A stretch of DNA of 64,000 bases from Lewinellaceae bacterium (lineage in GTDB: Bacteria; Bacteroidota; Bacteroidia; Chitinophagales; Saprospiraceae): the NCBI GenBank assembly GCA_016712415.1, contig JADJRC010000002.1:248001-312000 (forward strand). Reading direction: 5' to 3'. Position 1 is the first letter of the stretch; each line of letters opens with the position of its first letter. The notes under the pieces were generated by a model. The model was given only the letters and a program-made list of their open reading frames with translations. It searched no databases and was not told the DNA's origin. The position numbers and the translations under genes are program-made. Shown piece after piece: positions 38,091-45,596 of this stretch.

Positions 38091-38186
38091 GTTTCCCGCA
38101 GATTCACGCAGAAAAAACGCGCAAATCGCCGCTGATTATGCTCTGCGCCAATCTGCGGAATTTTTCTGCGGGAATCTGCGGGAAAC
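38091..38186. repeat. Intergenic palindromic element, copy B
   Basis: Perfect 15-bp arms GTTTCCCGCAGATTC (38091-38105) and GAATCTGCGGGAAAC (38172-38186) flank an interior rich in CGCAGA/TCTGCG words. It fills the gap between two convergent genes and is related in word content, though not identical, to the element at 34985. Confidence 0.65.
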
Positions 38187-38191
38187 CCACC

Positions 38192-38965
38192 CTACACGGC
38201 GAACATCCGCAGCGCATTCGCCGTCGTCGTCTGCGCGATCTTTTCCAGCGGCAGCACCTTTGCTTCCGACAGCATTTCGGCCACATGCCGGATAAAAGCG
38301 CTTTCGTTGCGCTTGCCCCGGTGCGGAACGGGTGGCAGGTAGGGGGCATCCGTTTCCAGGACGATGGATTCAAGCGGCACTTCGCGCAGCACGTTGGGCA
38401 GTTCTGATTTGGCGTACGTCAGCGTACCGCCGATTCCCAGCATAAAGCCCAGATCGATCATGCGTTGCGCCTGCTCCAGGGTGCCGGAAAAGCAGTGAAA
38501 AATACCGCGCAGGCGGCCGTCCTGTCCGGCTTTCACCAGTTCCAGGCATTCCTCGTTGCTTTCGCGGGAATGGATGATGATGGGGCGGCCCAGGTCTTTT
38601 GCCCACTCAATCTGCCGGGCAAAAGATATTTTCTGGATATCCAGGTTGCTTTTGTCCCAGTACAGGTCGATGCCCGTTTCCCCGATGCCTGCCCACAGGC
38701 GTTCGCCGAGCCATTTTTCCACCAGTACGAGTTCCAGTTCATACTTGTCGGGCTGCACGGAGCCGGGGTGCAGGCCCATCATGGCGAAGCAGTTGTCGGG
38801 AAATGCCGCTTCCAGCGCAAGCATGCCTTCGATGGATTCCGAGTCGATATTGGGCAGGTACATGCGTTCGACGCCGGCGGCGATGGCGCGTTGTACCATT
38901 TCGGGCCGGTCGGCGTCGAATTTGCGGGAATAAAGGTGGGCGTGGGTGTCGATGAGGCGGAGCAT
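38192..38965 (-). CDS. TatD-family metal-dependent DNase/hydrolase
   Basis: 257 aa, a normal length for the family. Metal-binding and active-site motifs are all visible in order: THAHL near the start (HxH), GETGIDLY (Glu ligand), PIIIHSRESNEE (His ligand), IFHCFSG (His ligand) and ETDAPYLPP (Asp). TatD enzymes are TIM-barrel 3'-5' exonucleases for DNA repair and oxidative-damage tolerance, acting in the cytoplasm; the exact substrate of this copy cannot be read. It is transcribed on the minus strand, downstream of the tRNA cluster, from which a terminator separates it. Confidence 0.93.
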   Translation of the reverse strand: MLRLIDTHAHLYSRKFDADRPEMVQRAIAAGVERMYLPNIDSESIEGMLALEAAFPDNCFAMMGLHPGSVQPDKYELELVLVEKWLGERLWAGIGETGIDLYWDKSNLDIQKISFARQIEWAKDLGRPIIIHSRESNEECLELVKAGQDGRLRGIFHCFSGTLEQAQRMIDLGFMLGIGGTLTYAKSELPNVLREVPLESIVLETDAPYLPPVPHRGKRNESAFIRHVAEMLSEAKVLPLEKIAQTTTANALRMFAV

Positions 38966-38982
38966 GGCGTATTCTTTTCAAG

Positions 38983-39011
38983 AAAAAAGGCCGCCCGATC
39001 AGGGGCGGCCT
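38983..39011 (-). terminator. Rho-independent terminator of the tRNA transcript
   Basis: Read on the minus strand, AGGCCGCC (39011-39004) pairs with GGCGGCCT (38995-38988) and is followed by a run of T (38988-38983). It ends the tRNA-Thr/tRNA-Pro unit just before the TatD gene. Confidence 0.8.
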
Positions 39012-39064
39012 CCAGGGAAATTTGAGTGGGTCCGATGGCGTTTAAAACGCCGCGACCGCTGTGG

Positions 39065-39138
39065 TCGGGATGACTGGATTCGAACCAGCGACCTCGTCGT
39101 CCCGAACGACGCGCGCTACCGGGCTGCGCTACATCCCG
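39065..39138 (-). tRNA. tRNA-Pro (CGG)
   Basis: Acceptor CGGGATG pairs with CATCCCG. The anticodon stem is CGTCG/CGACG around the loop TTCGGGA (anticodon CGG). The T-loop GGTTCGAATCC is canonical. 74 bases without encoded CCA. It is preceded on the same strand by tRNA-Thr. Confidence 0.93.
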
Positions 39139-39176
39139 AAAAAACAGGGTGCGGAAGTGACTGCCTGTCCTTTTGG

Positions 39177-39248
39177 AGCCGGACAAGGGATTTGAACCCT
39201 CGACCTGCTGATTACGAATCAGCTGCTCTACCGCTGAGCTAATCCGGC
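39177..39248 (-). tRNA. tRNA-Thr (CGT)
   Basis: Acceptor GCCGGAT pairs with GTCCGGC (one G-T pair). D-arm GCTC...GAGC, anticodon stem GCTGA/TCAGC with loop TTCGTAA (anticodon CGT), and T-arm GAGGGTTCAAATCCCTT are all canonical. 72 bases. Its first 25 bases are the same as the start of each unit in the tandem array directly upstream (39249-40007). Confidence 0.93.
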
Positions 39249-40007
39249 GTTTGAATTGACTGCCCCGCGTCGACCTTCCCGATAAGGATCGGGATGCTCT
39301 ACCGCTGAGCTAATCCGGCGTTTGAATTGACTGCCTCGCGTCGACCTTCCCGATAAGGATCGGGATGCTCTACCGCTGCAATCCGGCGTTTGAATTGCTG
39401 CCCGTCGACCTTCCCGATAAGGACGGGATGCTCTACCGCTGAGCTAATCCGGCGTTTGAATTGACTGCCCCGCGTCGACCTTCCCGATAAGGATCGGGAT
39501 GCTCTACCGCTGAGCTAATCCGGCGTTTGAATTGACTGCCCCGCGTCGACCTTCCCGATAAGGATCGGGATGCTCTACCGCTGAGCTAATCCGGCGTTTG
39601 AATTGACTGCCCCGCGTCGACCTTCCCGATAAGGATCGGGATGCTCTACCGCTGAGCTAATCCGGCGTTTGAATTGACTGCCCCGCGTCGACCTTCCCGA
39701 AAGGACGGGCCGTAAGGATCGGGATGCTCTACCGCGGCAATCCGGCGTTTGAATTGACTGCCCGCGTCGCCTTCCCGATAGATCGGATGCTCTAGGCGGC
39801 GTTTGGCGGTCGGCGTTTGAATTGACCCCGCGTCGACCTTCCCGATAAGGATCGGGATGCTCTACCGCTGATCAATCCGGCGTTTGAATTGACTGCCCCG
39901 CGTCGACCTTCCCGATAAGGCGGCCAATCCGGCGTTTGCAACTCGACGCGCCCCGCGTCGACCTTCCCGATAAGGATCGGGATGCTCTACCGCTGAGCTA
40001 ATCCGGC
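39249..40007 (-). repeat. Tandem array of eleven ~71-bp units containing the 5' half of tRNA-Thr
   Basis: Unit boundaries on the plus strand are 39249, 39320, 39388, 39454, 39525, 39596, 39667, 39747, 39815, 39882 and 39934, ending at 40007. The canonical unit is 71 bp. Read on the minus strand, each intact unit starts with the first 25 bases of the tRNA-Thr gene (acceptor 5' strand and whole D-arm). It goes on with a hairpin TCCCG-loop-CGGGA in the place of the anticodon arm, then a linker GTCGACGCGGGGCAG...CAAAC with no T-arm and no 3' acceptor strand. The same linker end is the 5' flank of the real tRNA-Thr, so the tRNA is effectively the last unit. Units 2, 3, 8, 9 and 11 carry deletions or rearrangements. 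No protein-coding frame is credible here. Confidence 0.85.
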
Positions 40008-40142
40008 TGGTCTTTTGCGACACATGGCGGTCAATTTTGATGCCAAAAGTTGCTTTTCTTTAAAAGCGGGTGCAAATGTAAATGCATCATTCAAAAACCT
40101 GATCAAAGCATCTTTTTTTTAGTAAAATTTTTCAACAGCACG

Positions 40143-40730
40143 TCAGTTGCGTTTCCAAATCTTGTACCCGCCCGCCATCTCCTTTCTTTTCCTCGGCATC
40201 ACCCTCAATGGTTCGCAGGCGCGCAGGCTGTCGTAACACTGCTCCGGCAACTGCTGGTACAGGCCGGTGCCTTCAGTCTTCCAGGCGATCATCTCGTCGC
40301 TGACTTCCTTTACCACCTTGCCGGGGTTGCCGACAACCAGGCTGCGGCGCGGTATTTTTTCGCCGCTTTTCAGGAAACACAGGGCGCCGACGATACATTC
40401 CTCCCCAATCTCTACCTCGTCCATGACGACGGCGTTCATGCCGATCAGGCTGTTGCGACCGATCACGGCGCCGTGAATCACCGCGCCGTGACCGATGTGC
40501 GCCGATTCCCGCAGCACAACAGTGACGCCGGGAAACATGTGTATGGTGCAGTTTTCCTGCACGTTGCAGCCGTCTTCGATGATGATCTGCCCCCAGTCGC
40601 CGCGGATGGCGGCGCCGGGGCCCACGTACACGTTGCGGCCAATCACGACGTTGCCGGTGACAGCAGCCTGGGGGTGAATAAAGGCACTTTCGTGTACGAC
40701 AGGACGGTATCCGTTGAATTCGTAGGTCAT
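40143..40730 (-). CDS. PaaY/gamma-carbonic-anhydrase-like hexapeptide-repeat protein
   Basis: 195 aa made of left-handed beta-helix hexapeptide repeats (for example NVVIGRNVYVGPGAAIRGD, then VQENCTIHMFPG and HIGHGAVIHGAVIGRNSLIG). The three His positions typical of the zinc site in gamma-class carbonic anhydrases and PaaY thioesterases are present (IHMFPG, AHIGHG). A C-terminal helix carries the PaaY-like end (LYQQLPEQCYDSLRACEPL). Homologues are trimeric; PaaY removes CoA from inhibitory thioesters of the phenylacetate pathway. No other paa genes are in view, so the exact substrate is open. It is divergent from the FG-GAP gene at 40851. The length and C-terminus fit PaaY better than plain YrdA proteins. 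Confidence 0.85.
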   Translation of the reverse strand: MTYEFNGYRPVVHESAFIHPQAAVTGNVVIGRNVYVGPGAAIRGDWGQIIIEDGCNVQENCTIHMFPGVTVVLRESAHIGHGAVIHGAVIGRNSLIGMNAVVMDEVEIGEECIVGALCFLKSGEKIPRRSLVVGNPGKVVKEVSDEMIAWKTEGTGLYQQLPEQCYDSLRACEPLRVMPRKRKEMAGGYKIWKRN

Positions 40731-40803
40731 GTTGCTTGTGTCTGATTTTTGTCAATCGTTGACGGTGGGCGGTTTAAAGGCGGGCCTCTTGGGCAATTCG
40801 GTG

Positions 40804-40811
40804 TAATTTTG
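40804..40811 (+). promoter_or_regulatory. Possible -7 element (TAATTTTG) before the FG-GAP gene
   Basis: TAATTTTG fits TAnnTTTG and lies 39 bases before the ATG at 40851. A TTG exists upstream (40789), but the 12-base spacing is too short for a standard -33 box. Confidence 0.3.
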
Positions 40812-40850
40812 CCCGACAAGTTCGTTTTTTCGCCAAAAAAATAAAAATAG

Positions 40851-43118
40851 ATGCGGCCTCTCCCGTTTTTTCTGGTCCTTTTTGTTTGCCTTTCCACCCG
40901 CCTTTCCGCCCAAAACCTGTTGTTTCAGCGCTTCTCCGCACCGGTTGCTATTGATGGAAAGGACCTGAAGTATCCATTTGCCGGGGGATTGAACAACGGG
41001 CAGTTTTCCAATGCCGACCTCAACAACGACGGTATCCAGGATCTCGTGATCTTCGACCGGGCCGGCGATGTGCTGCTCACGTTCCTGAACGACGGCATTG
41101 CCGGAGCCATCAGCTATACCTATGCGCCCCAGTACGCTGAATATTTCCCCAAACTGACCGATTACCTTGTCTTGCGCGACTACAACCAGGACGGCGCCGC
41201 CGACATTTTCTGCGCATCGCAGCAGGACGGTTCCCAGGAAATGCAGGTTTTTACCGGGTATTTTGAAAATGATATCCTGAAATTTACACCCTTCCAGTTC
41301 TACTACCAGGGCTGCCCCACCTGCAACCCCCTGTATATCTGGTATCCGGCCATTCAGCCGGGTTTCTGGAACAACCTCTCCATCGCCAAATCGGATGTGC
41401 CCTCAATAGACGATATTGACGGCGACGGCGACCTCGATATTGTGAGTTTTGCCGCCGGCAATACTACCCACCTTTGGTGGATGCGCAACGAATCCGTGGA
41501 ATTGGGTTACGGGCTGGACAGCCTGAAATACCGGCTGATCGACGACTGCTGGGGGCGTTTTTATGAAAACGGACTGGAAGCCTGCCGGGCGTCGCTGAGC
41601 AGCACACCAAACTGCTGTGCACCCTGTTTCGCCCCGGACGGGGAGGCAGTGGCCGAAGACCGCGAAGAGCGTCACCCGGGCGCCACAGTGCTCACCTACG
41701 ACCAGGACGGCGATGGCGACCGCGACCTGATTCTCGGCAATATTTCGTTCGAATGCCTGGGCATGTTCACCAACGGCGGCGATATCGGACAGGCCTGGAT
41801 GACTGAACAGGACACCATTTTCCCTTCGTACGACGTCACCGTGGAACTTTATAACTTCCCGGCAGCCTTCAACCTCGATATTGACAACGACGGCAAAAAA
41901 GACCTTCTGGTGGCCCCCAACAGCAAAACGATCGGCGAAGACCGGAAATGCGTCTGGTTTTACAAAAACGCAGCCTCGACAGGCCATCACTTCGAACTGA
42001 CATCGAAAACCCTGTTTGTCGACGATATGATCGATCTCGGCACGGCCGCGCACCCCGTCGTCGCCGATGTGAACGGCGACGGCCTGCCCGATCTCGTGGT
42101 GGGCAACAACGGCTATTTCATCCCCTTCAACCCCGGCAACTCCAACAACAGCAGCCTGTACCTGTTCCGGAATGTCGGCTCTCCAACCGAGCCGCGTTTT
42201 GAACTCGTCGACGATGACTGGCTCGGCATGTCGCAGTATGCACCCGATGATTTTGATTTTGCACCCACATTCGGCGATATCGACAGCGACGGCGACCTCG
42301 ACCTGCTGGTGGGCAACTTCGGCGGCTGGCTGTACTGTTTTCGCAACACGGCAGGGCCCAACAATCCCATGACTTTTCAGCAGGATTTCAACCCCATGTG
42401 GGTTTCCATGGACGTGGGTTCCTCCTCCACACCGGTGGTGTTCGACCTCGACGGCGACGGCCTGAATGATATCCTCATGGGCGAATACCAGGGCAACGTC
42501 AATTTTTTCAAAAACACGGGCACGCCCTCGCAACCGGCCTTTGCCAACCAGCCCGCCATCTCCAAGATCGGCGGCATCGATACCGAACTCATCACGAACG
42601 GAGTGGGGTACAGCGCTCCGGCCATCCTGACGACCATCGACGGGCCAAGGCTGGTGGTTGGCGGCGTCAACGGCGCGCTGGAGGCATACCGCAACATTGC
42701 CGCCTCTACCGATCCTTTCCAGACAGTGTCATTGACCTGGGGCAATACCGACGACGGCAACCGCAGCAGCCCCGCCTTCGGCGATATGGATTACGACGGC
42801 ATTCCGGAACTGATCACGGGTAATTTCCGCGGCGGGCTTAATATGTACAAAACGGACCTGTCGACGCCTGTGAAAGAAGCGCCCGCACTCGATCTGAGCG
42901 TACGACCCAACCCCGCGCGCGGCATGGTACAGGTGCAACTTCCCGGCGGCGCGCCGGTGCAATGGCAACTGTTCAATGCCCTCGGGGAGGTATTGGCAAG
43001 CGGAACGGCTGCCGGCGGCAATTTTTCGGTTTCGGTGGAGACTCTGGAACCGGGTATCTATTTTATTTCGGTGGTCACGGCCGGACAGCGCGCAGCGGCC
43101 AAACTGGTGGTGTACTAG
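40851..43118 (+). CDS. FG-GAP/VCBS-repeat secreted protein with T9SS sorting domain
   Basis: 755 aa with a signal peptide (about 1-21, ending RLSAQ). At least eight integrin-like FG-GAP repeats carry the calcium loop D-x-[DN]-x-DG-x-x-D, including DLNNDGIQDLV, DIDGDGDLDIV, DQDGDGDRDLI, DIDNDGKKDLL, DVNGDGLPDLV, DIDSDGDLDLL and DLDGDGLNDIL. These repeats form beta-propellers. The last 75 residues are a type A T9SS sorting domain (LSVRPNPARGMVQVQLPGG ... GIYFISVVTAGQ). A Cys-rich insert (ACRASLSSTPNCCAPCF) sits in the middle. It should be secreted and surface-attached; ligand unknown. Its stop is one base from that of the convergent NUDIX gene. Confidence 0.92.
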   Translation: MRPLPFFLVLFVCLSTRLSAQNLLFQRFSAPVAIDGKDLKYPFAGGLNNGQFSNADLNNDGIQDLVIFDRAGDVLLTFLNDGIAGAISYTYAPQYAEYFPKLTDYLVLRDYNQDGAADIFCASQQDGSQEMQVFTGYFENDILKFTPFQFYYQGCPTCNPLYIWYPAIQPGFWNNLSIAKSDVPSIDDIDGDGDLDIVSFAAGNTTHLWWMRNESVELGYGLDSLKYRLIDDCWGRFYENGLEACRASLSSTPNCCAPCFAPDGEAVAEDREERHPGATVLTYDQDGDGDRDLILGNISFECLGMFTNGGDIGQAWMTEQDTIFPSYDVTVELYNFPAAFNLDIDNDGKKDLLVAPNSKTIGEDRKCVWFYKNAASTGHHFELTSKTLFVDDMIDLGTAAHPVVADVNGDGLPDLVVGNNGYFIPFNPGNSNNSSLYLFRNVGSPTEPRFELVDDDWLGMSQYAPDDFDFAPTFGDIDSDGDLDLLVGNFGGWLYCFRNTAGPNNPMTFQQDFNPMWVSMDVGSSSTPVVFDLDGDGLNDILMGEYQGNVNFFKNTGTPSQPAFANQPAISKIGGIDTELITNGVGYSAPAILTTIDGPRLVVGGVNGALEAYRNIAASTDPFQTVSLTWGNTDDGNRSSPAFGDMDYDGIPELITGNFRGGLNMYKTDLSTPVKEAPALDLSVRPNPARGMVQVQLPGGAPVQWQLFNALGEVLASGTAAGGNFSVSVETLEPGIYFISVVTAGQRAAAKLVVY

Positions 43119-43119
43119 T

Positions 43120-43842
43120 TCAAATGTCGAAACTGTAGCCTTCTGCCACCAGTTGTTCATACTTCGACCGGTCGAACTGGTAGAGTTTGGCCGGCCGGTG
43201 GGCCACGCCTTCCTGTACCTCATTGAGGTCGTGGAGCAGGTTGGTCGACAGTATTTTTTTGCGAAAATTGCGCTTGTCGATCCCTTTGTTTCCGTTTTTG
43301 CCCTTTTTGTCTTTGGGCTGGATCAGGATCGCTTCGTACAGATGCTGCAACTCCGTGAGGGTAAATTTAGGCGGGAGCAATTCGAAGCCGATGGGGGTCA
43401 TCCGGACTTTGCGCCGCAACCGCCTCAGACAGCTGTCGAGTATTTCATTGTGGTCGAATGCCAGTTCGACTACTTTGTTGACGGCGTGCCACTTCGCCGA
43501 CTGCGCAAATGAAGCCGGTGTAACAGTATAATCGCTGATCTTAATGAGCGAAAAATAAGCAATGGTAATGACCCGCCCGAGGGGATGTCGATCGACTGCG
43601 CCGAAAGCCTTTACCTGTTCCAGGTAAACGCCGCGCAACCCGGTGAGCTGTTCGAGCACCCGTTCGGCGGCAGTGTCCAGGTCCTCATTCGGATAAACAA
43701 GGTCGCCCGGAAGCGCCCATTTGCCCTTATACGGCGCTGCGCCGCGCTGGATCAACAATACTTTTAAATCGCCTCCATCGAAACCAAAGATGACATTATC
43801 AACCGAAAAAGCCGATTTAAAGAAGCTTTCAACTTCACTCAT
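43120..43842 (-). CDS. NrtR-like NUDIX-domain transcriptional regulator
   Basis: About 240 aa from the ATG at 43842 (MSEVESFFKSAFSVDNVIFG); 12 extra codons are open upstream to 43878. An N-terminal NUDIX fold (about 10-145) keeps KWALPGDLVYPNEDLDTAAE, but the catalytic box is degenerate: the expected REUxEExG reads ERVLEQLTG, so hydrolysis is unlikely. The C-terminal part (about 155-225; FTLTELQHLYEAIL ... DKRNFRKKIL) is the winged-helix DNA-binding domain of the NrtR/AraR class. These regulators sense ADP-ribose or sugar-phosphate ligands. The controlled gene is not evident, and the neighbours give no metabolic hint. Confidence 0.85.
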   Translation of the reverse strand: MSEVESFFKSAFSVDNVIFGFDGGDLKVLLIQRGAAPYKGKWALPGDLVYPNEDLDTAAERVLEQLTGLRGVYLEQVKAFGAVDRHPLGRVITIAYFSLIKISDYTVTPASFAQSAKWHAVNKVVELAFDHNEILDSCLRRLRRKVRMTPIGFELLPPKFTLTELQHLYEAILIQPKDKKGKNGNKGIDKRNFRKKILSTNLLHDLNEVQEGVAHRPAKLYQFDRSKYEQLVAEGYSFDI

Positions 43843-43989
43843 AATCTTCTGCTGTAAATAGTAGTGCCAAAAATACAAGCTTATTGTTTTTTTTACACCA
43901 AACCCGTGCAGTAATTCTAACGGATACCATCAAATCGTTTTTTGACGTTTATTGTATTGTGCACCAAAGCTTACCATATGAAAAAAACA

Positions 43990-43997
43990 TACTTTTG
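43990..43997 (+). promoter_or_regulatory. Possible -7 element (TACTTTTG) before the HU/SPOR gene
   Basis: TACTTTTG fits TAnnTTTG in an AT-rich intergenic stretch, 76 bases before the ATG at 44074. No TTG at standard -33 spacing. Confidence 0.3.
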
Positions 43998-44073
43998 CGC
44001 GCATTTTGGCAGAATAATTGTTTAAATTTATTAATCTCTTAACCCGATTCACCAGCATTTAACCGTCCCGACC

Positions 44074-45186
44074 ATGCAAATTGATATCCCTGCGCACATA
44101 GAAAAACTGCTTTTTCTACACGATACGCTGACTATTCCCGGTTTTGGCACCTTTACGGCGACCAAGTCGTCTGCTACCGCCGATTATATCAGCGGCACCG
44201 TTTCTCCTCCTTCCAAGTCGCTGACGTTCACGGAAAACCTTACGTACGACGACGGCATCCTGGTAGATGATGTTGCCGTTGAGCACGGCGTTTCTTCGGA
44301 AGATGCCCGGCGGGCCATCGATGAATTTGTAGAAAAAATGCAGGCTATGCTCAACCAGCGGGAGATCGTCACCCTGCCCAATGTTGGCCGGCTGTACAAA
44401 AACTACGTCCAGAAAATTCAGTTTTTGCCCGATACCACCAATTTTAACCCCGAATCCTTCGGCCTGCCGCCGCTTCAGTTTTCACCGCTGGCGCGTTCGA
44501 GAGAAGTTGAAAAGACACCCGATGTACCGGCGGCAACGGCGCCACCCGTGCCCCCGCCTGCTCCGGCCCCGCCCCGCGCCGAAACGCAGCAGCAAAGTCC
44601 GCCCCCGCCGCCGATGCCCGAACCATATACGCCCACAGCGGCACGCTCGGGCGGCGCCGGCTGGGCAACGGCACTCGGTATATTTCTGTTGATTTTTGCG
44701 CTGGCGGGCGCGTATTGGCTGTACCAGACACAGCAGCATAAGCCGGAAGTTGCAGACGCCGAAAACACAGAGCGTATCGCCAATCCGGTGCCCGGGTCGG
44801 GTATCACCAACGAGCCGCCCAAAAAAACGCCGCAGCCCGAGGAAACAAAGGCGCCGCTAACGGAAAATGAAAGCGAAAAAACCGACGACCAGGCCATAAA
44901 GGAATCGGTGGCTGAAAAGATGGCAGCAGCACGGGAACAAAGTAAAATTACCGGCAAAGGCAGCCGCGAATGTATTCTTGTCGTGGCCACGCTCCGTGAA
45001 AAAGCCAATGCCGACCGGCTGGAACAAATGCTCAAGGAAGAGGGCTTTGATGTCTATTACCTGCAGAAAAACGGATTTCAGGTCGGTATTCAGTTTACCT
45101 ACAACAAGATCAGCGAAGTGCAGGAGAAAATCAATACCCTGCAAAACCTGACAGGCGAAAAGCAGATCTGGATCAAGAAGAAATAA
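44074..45186 (+). CDS. HU-CCDC81-type and SPOR-domain membrane protein
   Basis: 370 aa. The N-terminus (1-60, IPGFGTF-x-A) and a second half (about 60-125, VTLPNVGRLYKN) resemble the paired bacterial HU-CCDC81 domains, which are HU-fold modules without a clear DNA-binding tip. A Pro-rich linker (about 150-190) and one membrane helix (about 195-215, WATALGIFLLIFALAGAYWLY) follow, then an acidic spacer. A C-terminal SPOR domain (about 295-370, CILVVATLREKANADRLEQ ... FQVGIQF) binds denuded septal peptidoglycan in known cases. This architecture is typical of Bacteroidota and suggests an envelope or division role. Its stop lies five bases before the epimerase start. Confidence 0.9.
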   Translation: MQIDIPAHIEKLLFLHDTLTIPGFGTFTATKSSATADYISGTVSPPSKSLTFTENLTYDDGILVDDVAVEHGVSSEDARRAIDEFVEKMQAMLNQREIVTLPNVGRLYKNYVQKIQFLPDTTNFNPESFGLPPLQFSPLARSREVEKTPDVPAATAPPVPPPAPAPPRAETQQQSPPPPPMPEPYTPTAARSGGAGWATALGIFLLIFALAGAYWLYQTQQHKPEVADAENTERIANPVPGSGITNEPPKKTPQPEETKAPLTENESEKTDDQAIKESVAEKMAAAREQSKITGKGSRECILVVATLREKANADRLEQMLKEEGFDVYYLQKNGFQVGIQFTYNKISEVQEKINTLQNLTGEKQIWIKKK

Positions 45187-45191
45187 CCCTT

Positions 45192-45593
45192 ATGCTACGC
45201 ATCGACCATATCGGCATCGCTGTGCGCAATTTGGCGGACAGCAACGAGCTGTTTCGCAAATTGCTGGGTGAGGCCCATTACAAGATTGAAAACGTCGACA
45301 GCGAAAAAGTCGCGACGTCCTTTTTCCATATCGGGGAGAGCAAGATCGAACTGCTGGAGGCCTCCGATCCGGACAGCCCGATTGCAAAATTCATCGAAAA
45401 GCGCGGCGAAGGCATCCACCATATTGCGTTTGAGGTCGACAATATCCGCGCGGAGATCGAACGGCTTGAGGCGGAAGGATTTGTGCCGCTCAACCGCGAG
45501 CCCAAACGCGGGGCCGATAATAAACTTGTCGCTTTTCTGCACCCCAAGTCAAGTGGCGGCGTACTGGTAGAGCTCTGCCAGAGCATTCCGTGA
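45192..45593 (+). CDS. mce: Methylmalonyl-CoA epimerase
   Basis: 133 aa, the usual length. A vicinal-oxygen-chelate fold with metal ligands visible: His in IDHIGIAVRNL near residue 6, His in GIHHIAFEVDNI in the middle and Glu in GGVLVELCQ near the end. The enzyme interconverts (R)- and (S)-methylmalonyl-CoA between propionyl-CoA carboxylation and methylmalonyl-CoA mutase, in the cytoplasm. It starts five bases after the HU/SPOR gene stop, so the two are probably co-transcribed, although functionally unrelated. The mutase is not in this window. Confidence 0.93.
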   Translation: MLRIDHIGIAVRNLADSNELFRKLLGEAHYKIENVDSEKVATSFFHIGESKIELLEASDPDSPIAKFIEKRGEGIHHIAFEVDNIRAEIERLEAEGFVPLNREPKRGADNKLVAFLHPKSSGGVLVELCQSIP

Positions 45594-45596
45594 AAC

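Noticed and set aside
39249..40007. Possible cluster of eleven tRNA genes
   Set aside because: Units lack the T-arm and 3' acceptor strand, and the anticodon loop would have eight bases. Only the last unit (39177-39248) is a complete tRNA.
41403..42533. 376-codon minus-strand frame opposite the FG-GAP gene
   Set aside because: It is a shadow of the calcium-loop repeats on the plus strand; no start context or domain is seen.
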